Translations under genes and position numbers: made by a program | The notes under the pieces: generated by a model | Told to the model about the DNA's origin: nothing | Database searches by the model: none | What the model saw: only the letters and a program-made list of their open reading frames with translations | In this document: positions 1 to 9,001 of the stretch, in pieces | Position numbering within the stretch: position 1 is the first letter of the stretch | Layout of the letters: each line of letters begins with the position of its first letter | NCBI GenBank assembly: GCA_001570385.1 | Contig: BBYL01000010.1 | Span: 124,001-188,000 of the forward strand | DNA from: Microtetraspora glauca | GTDB lineage: Bacteria; Actinomycetota; Actinomycetes; Streptosporangiales; Streptosporangiaceae | Direction: 5' to 3' | Length of the DNA: 64,000 nucleotides

Positions 1-1
1 G

Positions 2-148
2 GACACCGCGCGCTGGCGGGCCAAGGCGGAGCAGTGGCGGGTCGAGGCGGTACGGCTACGGCGCGAGCGGGATCTGACCATCCTGCGCCGGGCGGCCAGG
101 AAGGCGCAGAACCTGCTCCGCAACCGCGACGAACCCCCATCACGCTGA
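2..148 (+). CDS. C-terminal end of an unknown coiled-coil protein (partial)
   Basis: An open frame enters from the left edge and stops at TGA 146-148. The 48 visible residues are rich in Arg, Ala, Glu and Trp in heptad-like order (for example WRAKAEQWRVEAVRLRRERD), which looks like an amphipathic helix or coiled coil. Codon third positions are G/C, as in neighbouring genes. The charged helix resembles the N-terminal coiled coil of the glycosyltransferase at 6353-8584, so this may be the tail of a related surface-glycan enzyme. That is inference; the family cannot be decided from this fragment. Confidence 0.55.
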   Translation, partial: DTARWRAKAEQWRVEAVRLRRERDLTILRRAARKAQNLLRNRDEPPSR

Positions 149-178
149 CATCCGGCCCGCCGATACCGCGCGCACGTC

Positions 179-1024
179 CTACGGGGTGACGCTTTCGGCG
201 GGCACCGGGCGCACCTTGCCGCCCGTCACGTCCGCGATCGTGCGCACCGCGGTGCCTCGGCGCTCGCGCGTGGCCAGCCAGCCGAGGAACTGGTCGAGCA
301 CCTTCGTGCGGACCGAGTAGGAACCGCATCCCTTCGCGCACACCATGTGGAAGGCGAGCGGGAGCAACCCGCCGCCGTTCTGTTCGGCACGGATCACATG
401 CCGCTTCATATCCGCGAGGCTCGTGTCGTCGTGCACCGATCCCGGCGTACGGATCTCGTAGACCCTCTCGGGACGGGCCGGCTCGGCCACGACGCAGCCG
501 CCGCAGGGCTTCGTGGCGATGCCGCCGATCGTCCGCGCGGCGTTGTAGCCGCAGTCCCTGGCGGCCTGCCGGGCGCTCGCGTCCACCGCGCCGTACGGGT
601 AGGCGAAGGTCCGCACCCGGTAGCCCATCCCGAGCAGGGCGCGCCGGTCGGAGCAGATCGTCGCCGCCTGCTCGTCCGGGCCGAGGTCGGTCAGCCGCTC
701 GTGGTTCACGGTGTGCCCGCCGATCTCGTGGCCGGCCTTGGCGATCGCGGCCAGCTGGGCGCGGGTGAGCTTGCCCTTCTTCCCGAGGTCGCCGCTGTTG
801 ACGTAGAAGGTGCCGCGAAGCCCGTGCCTCTCCAGCAACCGCGCGGCCATCGCGTGGCTGCGGTCACCGTCGTCGAACGTGAGGGCGACGACCAGCTCGG
901 GTGTCCTCGTCGTACGGGGCTTGGGACGCGGCTCGGCCTGCGCGGCGGGCGCGTGCGGCAGCGTCGCGAGGACGAGCAGCGACACCAGCGACGACAGGCA
1001 CAGCGTTCTCCCCAGGACCCTCAT
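179..1024 (-). CDS. Secreted polysaccharide deacetylase (NodB/CE4 family)
   Basis: A 281-residue protein starting at ATG 1024 with GGGAGGT about 8 nt upstream. Residues 1-30 form a signal peptide (basic start, hydrophobic core, AQA-like cleavage site). The CE4 motifs are in order: TFDDG near residue 50 (catalytic base and a metal ligand), GGHTVNH near residue 102 (the other two metal ligands), and FAYPYG near residue 140. CE4 enzymes remove N- or O-acetyl groups from peptidoglycan, chitin oligomers or other exopolysaccharides outside the membrane; the substrate cannot be assigned here. It lies just downstream of a GT39-like glycosyltransferase on the same strand, which suggests work on a cell-surface glycan. 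Confidence 0.85.
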   Translation of the reverse strand: MRVLGRTLCLSSLVSLLVLATLPHAPAAQAEPRPKPRTTRTPELVVALTFDDGDRSHAMAARLLERHGLRGTFYVNSGDLGKKGKLTRAQLAAIAKAGHEIGGHTVNHERLTDLGPDEQAATICSDRRALLGMGYRVRTFAYPYGAVDASARQAARDCGYNAARTIGGIATKPCGGCVVAEPARPERVYEIRTPGSVHDDTSLADMKRHVIRAEQNGGGLLPLAFHMVCAKGCGSYSVRTKVLDQFLGWLATRERRGTAVRTIADVTGGKVRPVPAESVTP

Positions 1025-1086
1025 CGTGCGGACCTCCCCACAGGCGTTCCCGGACAGGAGATCTAGTTTGCCCTACTTTGAATGGC

Positions 1087-2562
1087 TTATGGGCGAATGT
1101 AGGTGCTCCACGTGGGCTCGGAGCCGTTCTTGCGGAGCACGAACCGCTGCCACTTCTCGGCTCCGATCGGGGGACGCTTCTTGGTGAGCACCGCGTAGAC
1201 GTGGCCCGGCTCCCGCTCGGGCAGGTCGTCCACCGACTCCCCCGCGCGCAGCGCGAGCGAGTCGCACCTGGCGATGAACGCCGCCGCCGGATTGACCTCC
1301 AACTGCCCGACGAGCGTGCACGGCTTGCGGACTCCGCGCTTCATCATGTCGCGCACCACGGCCGCCTGGTAGTTCCGTTCCTTCGCCTCGTCACCGGCCA
1401 CCCGCGTCAGGGCGCCCCACTGCACCACGATGTGCGCCGCCAGGACCGCCGCCACCAGGATCGGCGCCACCGGCGCGGAGGCGGGTGACGCCCCACGGCT
1501 TCCCGCGAGGCGGACCAGGAACTCAGCGGCCGGGATCGCCAGCAGCGCGTACACCGGCAGCAGGAAACGGGAGGCGCTGTAGTCCAGCAGGAAGAGGTAC
1601 GGCACGGCGACGCAGAACCCGGTGAGCGCGGCCACGGCGTGCGCGCGTTTCCTCGCGGCCACCACGCCGCAGACGGCCAGCACGGGCAGCACCAGCCACC
1701 AGAGCGCGAGATGCGGATCCTCAAGCGTGGGCGTGCACGGGCGGCAGAACGCGGGCCCGTTGGCCGTCGTGAACTGGTACAGGAAGCCCGGGGCCGGGGA
1801 TATGCCGCCCTGGATCTCACCCGCCGCCCGCCAGCGGGCGATCGGCCCGCCGAAGTCCGTGTACGCCTCGATCACCCAGGGGACGAAGCCCGCCGCCACG
1901 GCCCCGGCGAGCAGGGCGATCGACCGCAGGTCCCTGCGCGCCACGGCCGCCAGCCCCAGGGGCAGGGCCAGCCACAGCGCGTCGCCGGGCCGCAGCAGCG
2001 TGACGCCGGCGACCGCCAGAACGAGCCCGGCCCGGCAGAGCCATGCCCTCCGGCCGCTCGGACGGCGCTCCCCGGAGCCTTCCAGGAGGAGGAAGCACCC
2101 GGTCGCCAGCAGGCAGCCGTAGGCCACGTACAGGTTCGGCATGACCTGCGGGCCGTACCACACGGTGACCCACAGGGTGGCGAACAGGCCCGAGGCCAGC
2201 GCCAGAACGCCTCTGCGCAGGATCGCGCACCAGGGCAGGAACGCCAGGAAGAAGCCGGCGCCGGACACGGCGATCATCCACAGCCTGATGGCCGCGGGAT
2301 CGACGGTGAACCGTACGACCGGCGCGACCACCCAGGTGACGCCCCTGGCGCGCGGAGCGCTGAAGACGGCGTCCGGCACGCCGGGGGCGGCCTGGCTGGT
2401 GTAGACCGCCTCGTCCCATTCCAGTGGCAGGTCGTGCGGCACGGTGAGGAGCTGGATGACGACGTACGCGAGCGTGATCACGGCGAGCACCGTCGGTGCG
2501 CGCCGTGACCGCGCGGCCACAGCGCCCACTCTGGACCCGTTTGTACGGATATCGGCGATCAC
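1087..2562 (-). CDS. GT39-like integral membrane glycosyltransferase
   Basis: A 491-residue polytopic protein with roughly ten hydrophobic segments. After the first membrane segment comes PLEWDEAVYTSQ; an acidic pair in the first outer loop is the hallmark of the PMT/ArnT (GT39, GT-C fold) family, which uses polyprenyl-phosphate-linked sugars as donors. The C-terminal 100 residues are extracytoplasmic. The GTG start at 2562 lacks a clear Shine-Dalgarno, so it may be translated with hom, which ends 31 nt upstream. The acceptor (protein, lipid or wall polymer) is not evident. The downstream polysaccharide deacetylase could act on the same product, but that is only inferred from proximity. Confidence 0.72.
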   Translation of the reverse strand: MIADIRTNGSRVGAVAARSRRAPTVLAVITLAYVVIQLLTVPHDLPLEWDEAVYTSQAAPGVPDAVFSAPRARGVTWVVAPVVRFTVDPAAIRLWMIAVSGAGFFLAFLPWCAILRRGVLALASGLFATLWVTVWYGPQVMPNLYVAYGCLLATGCFLLLEGSGERRPSGRRAWLCRAGLVLAVAGVTLLRPGDALWLALPLGLAAVARRDLRSIALLAGAVAAGFVPWVIEAYTDFGGPIARWRAAGEIQGGISPAPGFLYQFTTANGPAFCRPCTPTLEDPHLALWWLVLPVLAVCGVVAARKRAHAVAALTGFCVAVPYLFLLDYSASRFLLPVYALLAIPAAEFLVRLAGSRGASPASAPVAPILVAAVLAAHIVVQWGALTRVAGDEAKERNYQAAVVRDMMKRGVRKPCTLVGQLEVNPAAAFIARCDSLALRAGESVDDLPEREPGHVYAVLTKKRPPIGAEKWQRFVLRKNGSEPTWSTYIRP

Positions 2563-2593
2563 GTTGGGAGCATAGGTGAACCCCGCCCTGCGA

Positions 2594-3892
2594 TCAGGGC
2601 GTCTCGTCTCCTTCGACGCGCATCACACCGGCCACCGCGCGGACGATGTCCATCTCGCGCAGGCTCTCGATCGTGGCCGAGAGAGCGGCGTCGCTGGCAC
2701 GGTGCGTCACGAGGACGAGCTGGGCGTCGTCGCCCCTGCCCTCCTGGCGGACGGTCTGGATGGACACGTCGTGCTTGGCGAAGATGTCGGCCACCCTGGC
2801 CAGGACACCCGGCTTGTCCGCCACGTCCAGGGAGACGTGGCAGCGGGTGACGCTCTCGCCCATCGGGTGGACCCGCAGGTCGGCGTAGGTGGACTCCTCG
2901 GGACCCCGGGTGTTCGCGATGCGGTTGCGCGCCACCGCGACGATGTCGCCGAGCACCGCCGAGGCGGTGGGAGCGCCACCGGCGCCGGCGCCGTAGAACA
3001 TCAGGCGGCCGGCCGACTCGGCCTCCACGAACACCGCGTTGTACGCCTCGCGGACCCCGGCGAGGGGGTGCGACCTCGGGATCATCGCGGGGTGGACGCG
3101 GACGCCCACGGAACGGCCGTCGTCGGAGCGCGCGCAGATGGCGAGCAGCTTGATGACGTAGCCCATGGCCTTGGCCGAGGCGACGTCGGCGGCGGTGATC
3201 TCGGTGATGCCCTCGCGGTGCACGTCGGCCGCGGTCACCCGGCTGTGGAAGGCGATCCCCGCGAGGATCGCCGCCTTGGCCGCCGCGTCGAAGCCCTCGA
3301 CGTCGGCGGTCGGGTCGGCCTCGGCGTAACCGAGCGCCTGGGCCTCCTCCAGGGCGTCGGTGAACGAGGCGCCGCTGGAGTCCATCTTGTCGAGGATGTA
3401 GTTGGTGGTGCCGTTGACGATGCCGAGCACCCGCTGCACCCGGTCACCGGCCATCGACTCGCGGAGCGGGCGCAGCAGCGGGATGGCGCCCGCGACGCTG
3501 GCCTCGAAGTACAGGTCGGCGCCGTTCTCGCGGGCGGCGCGGTGGATGGTCGCGCCGTCCTCGGCGAGCAGCGCCTTGTTGGCGGTGACCACGGACTTGC
3601 CCGAGGCCATCGCCGCGAGGATCAGTGACCTGGCCGGCTCGATGCCGCCGATCACCTCGACGACGATGTCCACGTCGTCGCGGGTCACCAGGCTCTCGGC
3701 GTCGGTGGTGAGGAGGGCCGGGTCGATCTCGGCGTCCCGCTTGCGGCCCGGCTTGCGCACCGCCACGCCGACGAGCTCCAGCGGAGCGCCCACACGGGCG
3801 GCGAGGTCGCTCTCCTGCTCGCGGAGGAGCCGGACGACCTGCGAGCCGACGACCCCGCAGCCGAGCAACGCGATTTTCAGAGGTTTAGTCAC
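2594..3892 (-). CDS. hom: Homoserine dehydrogenase
   Basis: A 432-residue enzyme that reduces aspartate semialdehyde to homoserine, the branch point to threonine and methionine. I chose GTG 3892 because it overlaps the lysA stop (GTGA), because the protein then begins [13 protein letters not shown], and because the length matches family size; the longer reading in this frame lies inside lysA. Visible are the N-terminal Rossmann motif (GCGVVGS), the VVEVIGG and [14 protein letters not shown] segments, the substrate/catalytic region with [11 protein letters not shown], and a C-terminal ACT domain (from about residue 350, beginning near [13 protein letters not shown]) that normally senses threonine. 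The usual downstream partner thrC is absent; a glycosyltransferase gene follows instead. Confidence 0.96.
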   Translation of the reverse strand: MTKPLKIALLGCGVVGSQVVRLLREQESDLAARVGAPLELVGVAVRKPGRKRDAEIDPALLTTDAESLVTRDDVDIVVEVIGGIEPARSLILAAMASGKSVVTANKALLAEDGATIHRAARENGADLYFEASVAGAIPLLRPLRESMAGDRVQRVLGIVNGTTNYILDKMDSSGASFTDALEEAQALGYAEADPTADVEGFDAAAKAAILAGIAFHSRVTAADVHREGITEITAADVASAKAMGYVIKLLAICARSDDGRSVGVRVHPAMIPRSHPLAGVREAYNAVFVEAESAGRLMFYGAGAGGAPTASAVLGDIVAVARNRIANTRGPEESTYADLRVHPMGESVTRCHVSLDVADKPGVLARVADIFAKHDVSIQTVRQEGRGDDAQLVLVTHRASDAALSATIESLREMDIVRAVAGVMRVEGDETP

Positions 3893-5271
3893 AGTTGTCC
3901 CCTCAGGAGGTCGTCCTCGGTCTCCCGGCGCACGATGACGCGCGACTGGCCGTGGGACACCGCCACCACGGCCGGCTTGGGCAGGTAGTTGTAGTTGTTG
4001 GCGAGCGAACGGCAGTAGGCCCCGGTCCCCGCCACGGCGACGAGGTCGCCGGGTGTGAGGTCGGCGGGGAACCACAGATCGCGCACGAGGATGTCGCCGC
4101 TCTCGCAGTGCTTGCCGACGAGGCGGGAGAGCCTCGGCTCCGCGTCGCTCTCACGCGAGGCGAGGACGGCCGTGTAGTCGGCGCCGTACAGGGCGGTGCG
4201 GATGTTGTCGCTGATGCCGCCGTCGACGCTGACGTAGCTGCGCAGGCTCTCCACGTCCTTGACCGTGCCGACCTCGTAGAGCGTGACTCCGGCGAGCCCG
4301 GCGATGGACCGGCCCGGCTCGACGGTCAGCCGGGGCACGGGCAGGCCGGCCGACTCGCACACCTTCACCACGATGTCGCGCAGGCCGTCCGCGATGATCT
4401 TTACGTCGAGGACGTCGTCGCCGTGCACGTACGGGATGCCGTAGCCGCCGCCGAGGTCGAGCTCGGGGAGGACGACGCCGTGCTCCTCCTTGATCTCGAC
4501 GAGCAGGGCGGCGAGGCGGCGCGCCGCGACCTCGAACCCGGCCGTGTCGGTGATCTGCGACCCGATGTGGGAGTGCAGGCCGACCAGTTCGAGCTGGGGC
4601 AGCGCCAGGATGCGGCGGACGGCCTCGGCGGCCGCGCCGCTGCTCAGCGACAGGCCGAACTTCTGGTCGTCGTGCGCGGTGGCGATGAACTCGTGCGTGT
4701 GGGCCTCGACGCCCACGGTGACACGGATCATGACCTTGGGCCGGGTGCCGTACTTGTCCGCGAGGAACCCGAGGCGGGCGATCTCCTCGTACGAGTCGAC
4801 GACGATGTGACCGACGCCGACCTCGACGGCCCGCTCCAGCTCGGCGAGCGACTTGTTGTTGCCGTGCATGGTGATGCGCTCGGGGGGGAAGCCCACGCTG
4901 AGCGCGACCGCGAGCTCACCGGCGCTGCACACGTCGAGGCCGAGGTCCTCCTGCTGGATCCAGCGGGCGACCTCCTTGCACAGGAACGCCTTGCCCGCGT
5001 AGTGGACCTCGCCGTCGTGGAACGCCGCGCGGAAGTCGCGACAGCGGGACCGGAAGTCCTCCTCGTCGACGACGTAGAGCGGCGTGCCGTACTGCGCCGC
5101 GAGATCGCGCACGTCCACGCCGCCGATCGTGATCGCGCCGTCGATCCGGCCGGACGTTCGCGTCCAGATCGCCGGGTCGAGAAGGTTCAGGTCAGCGGGA
5201 ACGTACGGCGGACGTTCCTCGGGCAGCGCTTCGGCATACCCGTCACCGGCGGAATGGGCGAATCGGCTCAC
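3889..5271 (-). CDS. lysA: Diaminopimelate decarboxylase
   Basis: A fold-type III PLP enzyme that converts meso-diaminopimelate to lysine. Key segments: [15 protein letters not shown] holding the PLP lysine, GGGYGIPY for phosphate binding, EPGRSI, and [10 protein letters not shown] carrying the C-terminal active-site Cys/Glu. GTG 5271 gives [14 protein letters not shown], the usual actinobacterial N-terminus, and 460 residues; the frame stays open upstream but that part has low-complexity, non-conserved content. No Shine-Dalgarno is visible, so the transcript may be leaderless. The stop codon overlaps the hom start by 4 nt, indicating translational coupling. nrtL lies 271 nt upstream on the same strand. 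Confidence 0.96.
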   Translation of the reverse strand: MSRFAHSAGDGYAEALPEERPPYVPADLNLLDPAIWTRTSGRIDGAITIGGVDVRDLAAQYGTPLYVVDEEDFRSRCRDFRAAFHDGEVHYAGKAFLCKEVARWIQQEDLGLDVCSAGELAVALSVGFPPERITMHGNNKSLAELERAVEVGVGHIVVDSYEEIARLGFLADKYGTRPKVMIRVTVGVEAHTHEFIATAHDDQKFGLSLSSGAAAEAVRRILALPQLELVGLHSHIGSQITDTAGFEVAARRLAALLVEIKEEHGVVLPELDLGGGYGIPYVHGDDVLDVKIIADGLRDIVVKVCESAGLPVPRLTVEPGRSIAGLAGVTLYEVGTVKDVESLRSYVSVDGGISDNIRTALYGADYTAVLASRESDAEPRLSRLVGKHCESGDILVRDLWFPADLTPGDLVAVAGTGAYCRSLANNYNYLPKPAVVAVSHGQSRVIVRRETEDDLLRGQL

Positions 5272-5542
5272 CCGAACGAGGCTATCCGACCCCACCGGCA
5301 CAGCGAGACGGATGACCAACTGGCGAGACACGCGACTATATGAAATGCGGAAATTCCATCGTTCCAACGAAAAATTCGTTGGAAAGCCTCGAAGATGACG
5401 GACCTCCTTTTCCGCGGCTCGGGGGCGCCCTCCCTCCCCCCGCGAGCTTCCCGACCTCCTCCGCCCCCGCCCCCGGCCGCGACGGCGATCATCCATCCGG
5501 TACGTCGCCGAGGAAGCACGGGCGAGCCGGCGCCCGACACCG

Positions 5543-6217
5543 TCACAACCGCTCGGGCAAGTCGGGGGTGAGCACCGCGACGAGAACGGTCCGCACCGCG
5601 GTCGCCAGCCAGAGCCTGGCGGTGTGGACGCCGGTCACCGGCCGATCTCCCACGGGAACGGCCGGGGCGTGCTCATGGGCGTCGTGATAGGCGAGCGCGA
5701 GCTGCCCGGCGTACGACTCCCAGGCCGGGTCACGACCGGCCGCGCGCGTCGGGAGCTCGGCGAGCAGCCGGAGCACCGCCCGATCGTGCGGATCGTCCAG
5801 CAGCTCGGGCCGGAACCCCTCCTCCGGGACGCCGAGGTCACGCGCCCACCGCTGTACGGCCGCCGCCCGCGCGTGCGCGTACCGGACGACGAACCCGGGG
5901 TTGTCCCACGTACGGGGGAAGTCCGGGGCGAGAGCGGCACGCTCCCGGATCTCGGGTGGCCCCTTCCGCACGATCTCGCGGACGACCTCACCCGGACGGC
6001 CGACCGTGATCAGCAGGAAGCCGTCCGGCCGGACCCTGACCTCCTCGACGCCGCCGTGTCCGCGAAGCCGTACCGCGATCTCCTCGGCGACCTCGCGCGG
6101 CGGCCGTCCGGACGCGGTCCGGAACGCGACCGGCGAGCCGTACACCGCCTCCCGCGCCCACGAGCCCAGGGGGACGGGCGGCGCGCCGATCAGTCCGGCA
6201 AGCTGGTCAGGGGTCAC
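5543..6217 (-). CDS. nrtL: ArgS-related anticodon-binding protein NrtL
   Basis: A 224-residue protein resembling the ends of arginyl-tRNA synthetase without its catalytic core. Residues 1-100 resemble the ArgRS N-terminal additional domain, and residues 110-224 a DALR anticodon-binding domain: helices around [20 protein letters not shown], then [13 protein letters not shown] and the [27 protein letters not shown] C-terminus. The HIGH and KMSKS motifs are missing, so it cannot aminoacylate. Actinomycetes often carry argS or this relic immediately upstream of lysA, as here, so the position supports the call. Function is unknown; a tRNA-binding or regulatory role for the lysine operon is inference. 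The GTG start abuts GGAGG, so the exact start is uncertain. Confidence 0.75.
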   Translation of the reverse strand: MTPDQLAGLIGAPPVPLGSWAREAVYGSPVAFRTASGRPPREVAEEIAVRLRGHGGVEEVRVRPDGFLLITVGRPGEVVREIVRKGPPEIRERAALAPDFPRTWDNPGFVVRYAHARAAAVQRWARDLGVPEEGFRPELLDDPHDRAVLRLLAELPTRAAGRDPAWESYAGQLALAYHDAHEHAPAVPVGDRPVTGVHTARLWLATAVRTVLVAVLTPDLPERL

Positions 6218-6352
6218 CTCCGCAGCGTAGGCCGCCGGGGAGCGTCCGATGGAGCGTCCGATGGAATGCCGCGGAATGCCGCGGAATGCCGCCGCTCACG
6301 GCCCCCGAGCCCCCGCCAAGCTGACGCGCGCCCGAGTGGGGGCAGCGGGTGG

Positions 6353-8584
6353 TCAGATCAGGGCGACGGGCTCCGGGGGGAAGTACCCCTGGAGCCGGGC
6401 GGAGCCGAGCAGGCGGCCGACCGCGGACTCGCGTACGCAGACGTAGGAGTACCGGTCACCGGAGTACACCCGCACACCGTCGGCGCGGCACTGCCGCATG
6501 AGCACCTCGTCCCATTCGTCGGAGACGTCGGCGAAGCCCAGGTCGGCGAGCACCTGGCGGCGGCCGAGCAGCGTCCCTCCACCGACCTCGGGCAGGAACC
6601 TGTGCTCCGCGCCCGGCTGGCGGAGGAGTGTGGCCCCCGACTCGGGCAGGTGCGCGTAGAACGACGCCTTCCCGACGATCTCGGCGTCGGTCGAGCCGAA
6701 GTAGCGGACGAGGTCGGACAGGTAGTGCTGGCCGTACACGTCCCGGGGGTCGACGACGGCGACGTAGTCGCCCTCGGCGAGCCGCAGCGCCCGGTCGAGC
6801 GCCGCACCGCGTGTCATCGGGACGTCCGCGACCCGGATGACGAGATCCTGCAGAACGCCCTGCGGGAGAGCCGGGCCGTCGGCCGGGTTCGCGGTGTCGC
6901 CGGTGACCCCGCCCGCGCCTCCGGCGCCGGAGGCGACCGATACGGCGGTCTTGAGCGGCGTGAGGATCTGGCGGGCGCTCTTCTCGACCAGTCCGGCGTC
7001 CACGCCCTCGGCGACGATGACGAGCTGCCCGGGTACGTGGGCCTGGCGTGCGACCTGGTCCAGGAGATGCTCCAGCTCGGCCTCGCCGTACACGGCCGCG
7101 ATGACGGAGACGGTGCCGCTGTTGCGGACGTTCGGCAACCCGACCACGTCGAACACCGGGTCGAGCAGCGGGGTGACGGGAACGGTCCTGCGCCAGCCGA
7201 GATGGGCTTCGCGGTCGAGACCCCCGGCGTCCGCGAGCAGCGCCTCCGCCTGCGCGACCGTCACCTCCGGTTTGACGCCCGCGGCCAGCCGGAGCACGGG
7301 CGTGGCGCAGGCGGCGATCTCGGAGATGACGCGCGCGTCCGCGTCGGCCACGGCGACGACCAGCCCGGCCCGGCGATACGCGGTCAGGACGTCGTCATAG
7401 GACGTCTTGTCGTCGTCGTCCTGGCCGGGCAGCGGCTGCCAGACGCGCCCGCCGTGGAAGGACTCCGCGCCCTGCGGCTGCGGAGGGCCTCCGGCGGGGG
7501 CGGCACCGGCCCCCGCCGGAGCCTGAGCGGCGCCCGCCGGAACCTGGGCCGCGTCCGCGTCGGGCGCCTCGGCCGGCCGCGCGGGCGCGGGGAGGGCCAC
7601 CGCGCCCAGCGTGAAGACCTCGGACGTACGGCCGCCGACGGCCGGGATCGGGTTGTGCACACGCGGCTGGACGGCAAGCGGCAGGATGCCGACCCTGTCG
7701 TGGCGCAGGGCGGCCTTCCATTCCCGGGCACGGGCCTCGGTCGTCGTCAGGACGTACTCGAAGTGCTCCGCCGCCGGGACCGCGCGCGAGATGGGGCCGC
7801 CGGAGTGCCAGAAGACGGTCTTGACGCCGCGCTTGCGACAGGCCTCCACGAGATCCCGCAGCGCCCGCGACTCTCCGGCCAGGGCCTCCAGCCAGCGGCC
7901 GCCGTTGCCCTGCCGGGGGCCGGGCCGTACGGACTCGACGAAGAGCAGGTGCGGCTGGTGCTGGTCGAGCATCGCGGCCCAGTTCTCCGGGCCGAAGTTC
8001 GTCACCTGCCGCCACTCGTAGCGCAGCAGCGCCTCGGTCTGCCGGTCCACGATCGCGGCGACGGTGAGGTACGGCCTGGCCAGCGGCCCCTTGGGTACCT
8101 CGAAGCCCTCGGCCATGGGAGCGGAGACCCGCGGCGCGTTCGGATCGGGCACGGCGGCGGTCGCCGGGGCCTCGGAGACCTCGGGAAGCTCCGGCTTGAA
8201 GTCCGAGCGCTTGGGCGCGGGCCGCTTCTTCACCGGTTCCTTCAGGGTCTTGGCGACCGTGCCGGGATTCTTGGTGTGCAGCGCGTCCCCCAGCTTGAGC
8301 CAGCGGCTGTCCTGCACCGACGCGAGCTTCCAGTTGGCGACCTCGGTCTGGTAGCGCTGTTCGGCCAGGTGCTTGGCGAGCTGGGTGTTCTGCCGTTCGG
8401 CCGTCCTCGCCCGGACCTCCGCCTCCCGCATCCGCGTCAGAGCCTCGGCCTCCGAGCGCGCCGCCTCGTCGAGCCGCCGCTGGTAGTCGGTGAGCAGCCG
8501 GGCCAGCTCCGCCGCCCCGGCGGCCTCCTCGACGGCCTGCGCCAACGCGCGCTTGACGCTCTCGAGGTCGCTCGTCTCGCTCAT
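6353..8584 (-). CDS. Large glycosyltransferase with N-terminal coiled coil and C-terminal GT2 domain
   Basis: A 743-residue soluble protein starting at ATG 8584 with GGAGTG upstream. Residues 1-110 are a strongly charged coiled coil. Residues 160-430 resemble the CgeB-like/GT-B segment of multidomain surface-glycan enzymes (VKTVFWHSGGP, then a glycosyl-transferase-1-like tail with CATPVLRLAAG). A Pro/Ala-rich linker lies within it. Residues 470-743 are a GT-A/GT2-like domain beginning GTVSVIAAVYGE with a GDYVAVVDPRD metal-binding-like DxD region near residue 650. Such proteins are common in teichoic-acid or spore/cell-surface polysaccharide loci. Donor and acceptor are unknown. The gene stands alone on its strand and diverges from the asparagine-synthetase-like gene at 9002. 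Confidence 0.65.
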   Translation of the reverse strand: MSETSDLESVKRALAQAVEEAAGAAELARLLTDYQRRLDEAARSEAEALTRMREAEVRARTAERQNTQLAKHLAEQRYQTEVANWKLASVQDSRWLKLGDALHTKNPGTVAKTLKEPVKKRPAPKRSDFKPELPEVSEAPATAAVPDPNAPRVSAPMAEGFEVPKGPLARPYLTVAAIVDRQTEALLRYEWRQVTNFGPENWAAMLDQHQPHLLFVESVRPGPRQGNGGRWLEALAGESRALRDLVEACRKRGVKTVFWHSGGPISRAVPAAEHFEYVLTTTEARAREWKAALRHDRVGILPLAVQPRVHNPIPAVGGRTSEVFTLGAVALPAPARPAEAPDADAAQVPAGAAQAPAGAGAAPAGGPPQPQGAESFHGGRVWQPLPGQDDDDKTSYDDVLTAYRRAGLVVAVADADARVISEIAACATPVLRLAAGVKPEVTVAQAEALLADAGGLDREAHLGWRRTVPVTPLLDPVFDVVGLPNVRNSGTVSVIAAVYGEAELEHLLDQVARQAHVPGQLVIVAEGVDAGLVEKSARQILTPLKTAVSVASGAGGAGGVTGDTANPADGPALPQGVLQDLVIRVADVPMTRGAALDRALRLAEGDYVAVVDPRDVYGQHYLSDLVRYFGSTDAEIVGKASFYAHLPESGATLLRQPGAEHRFLPEVGGGTLLGRRQVLADLGFADVSDEWDEVLMRQCRADGVRVYSGDRYSYVCVRESAVGRLLGSARLQGYFPPEPVALI

Positions 8585-9001
8585 GGGTCACTCCGCGGTA
8601 GTCCGAAAAGGCGCAAGCCACAATATTCGCAGATCACCCGGATCGATCTCCGCTCCTCGAAGCGCACCGGAACCGCCGGCCCCGCTCGCCCCGGCGCATC
8701 CGGTGATCCACCCGCTCACCTGGGACCGATGAGCCACAGATCGCGCGTCGGATGCGCCGACGAGTGGCGACGGACACGCCATGGAGCCGGCGCCCATCTG
8801 TCCATCCACCTGTCCGTCCACCTGTCCGGACGCGCCTCGGCCGATTCCGGGAGGGATTCGTCCTCATGAAGATCGCGGTGAGTTCGCCGTGGGAGATCGC
8901 CGGACCCGCGTGACGGGTGGCGGCGTCGCGGGTTTCGCGCGTCGTCTGTTGGGGGCGCGGATCCGTAGACTCTCCGGTCGAGGTAGAAGGAGGGCAAACC
9001 G
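8585..9001. promoter_or_regulatory. Divergent intergenic region between glycosyltransferase and PP-loop genes
   Basis: A 417-bp stretch without a supported gene, expected to hold divergent promoters. It contains three near-identical 12-bp steps around 8798-8833 (CTGTCCATCCAC, CTGTCCGTCCAC, CTGTCCGGACGC). A strong Shine-Dalgarno (AAGGAGGG) sits at about 8989-8996, ahead of the GTG at 9002. I could not place convincing -35/-10 hexamers. Confidence 0.4.

Noticed and set aside
5624..8869. A 1081-codon plus-strand frame.
   Set aside because: It is antisense to nrtL and the large glycosyltransferase and has no recognisable domain.
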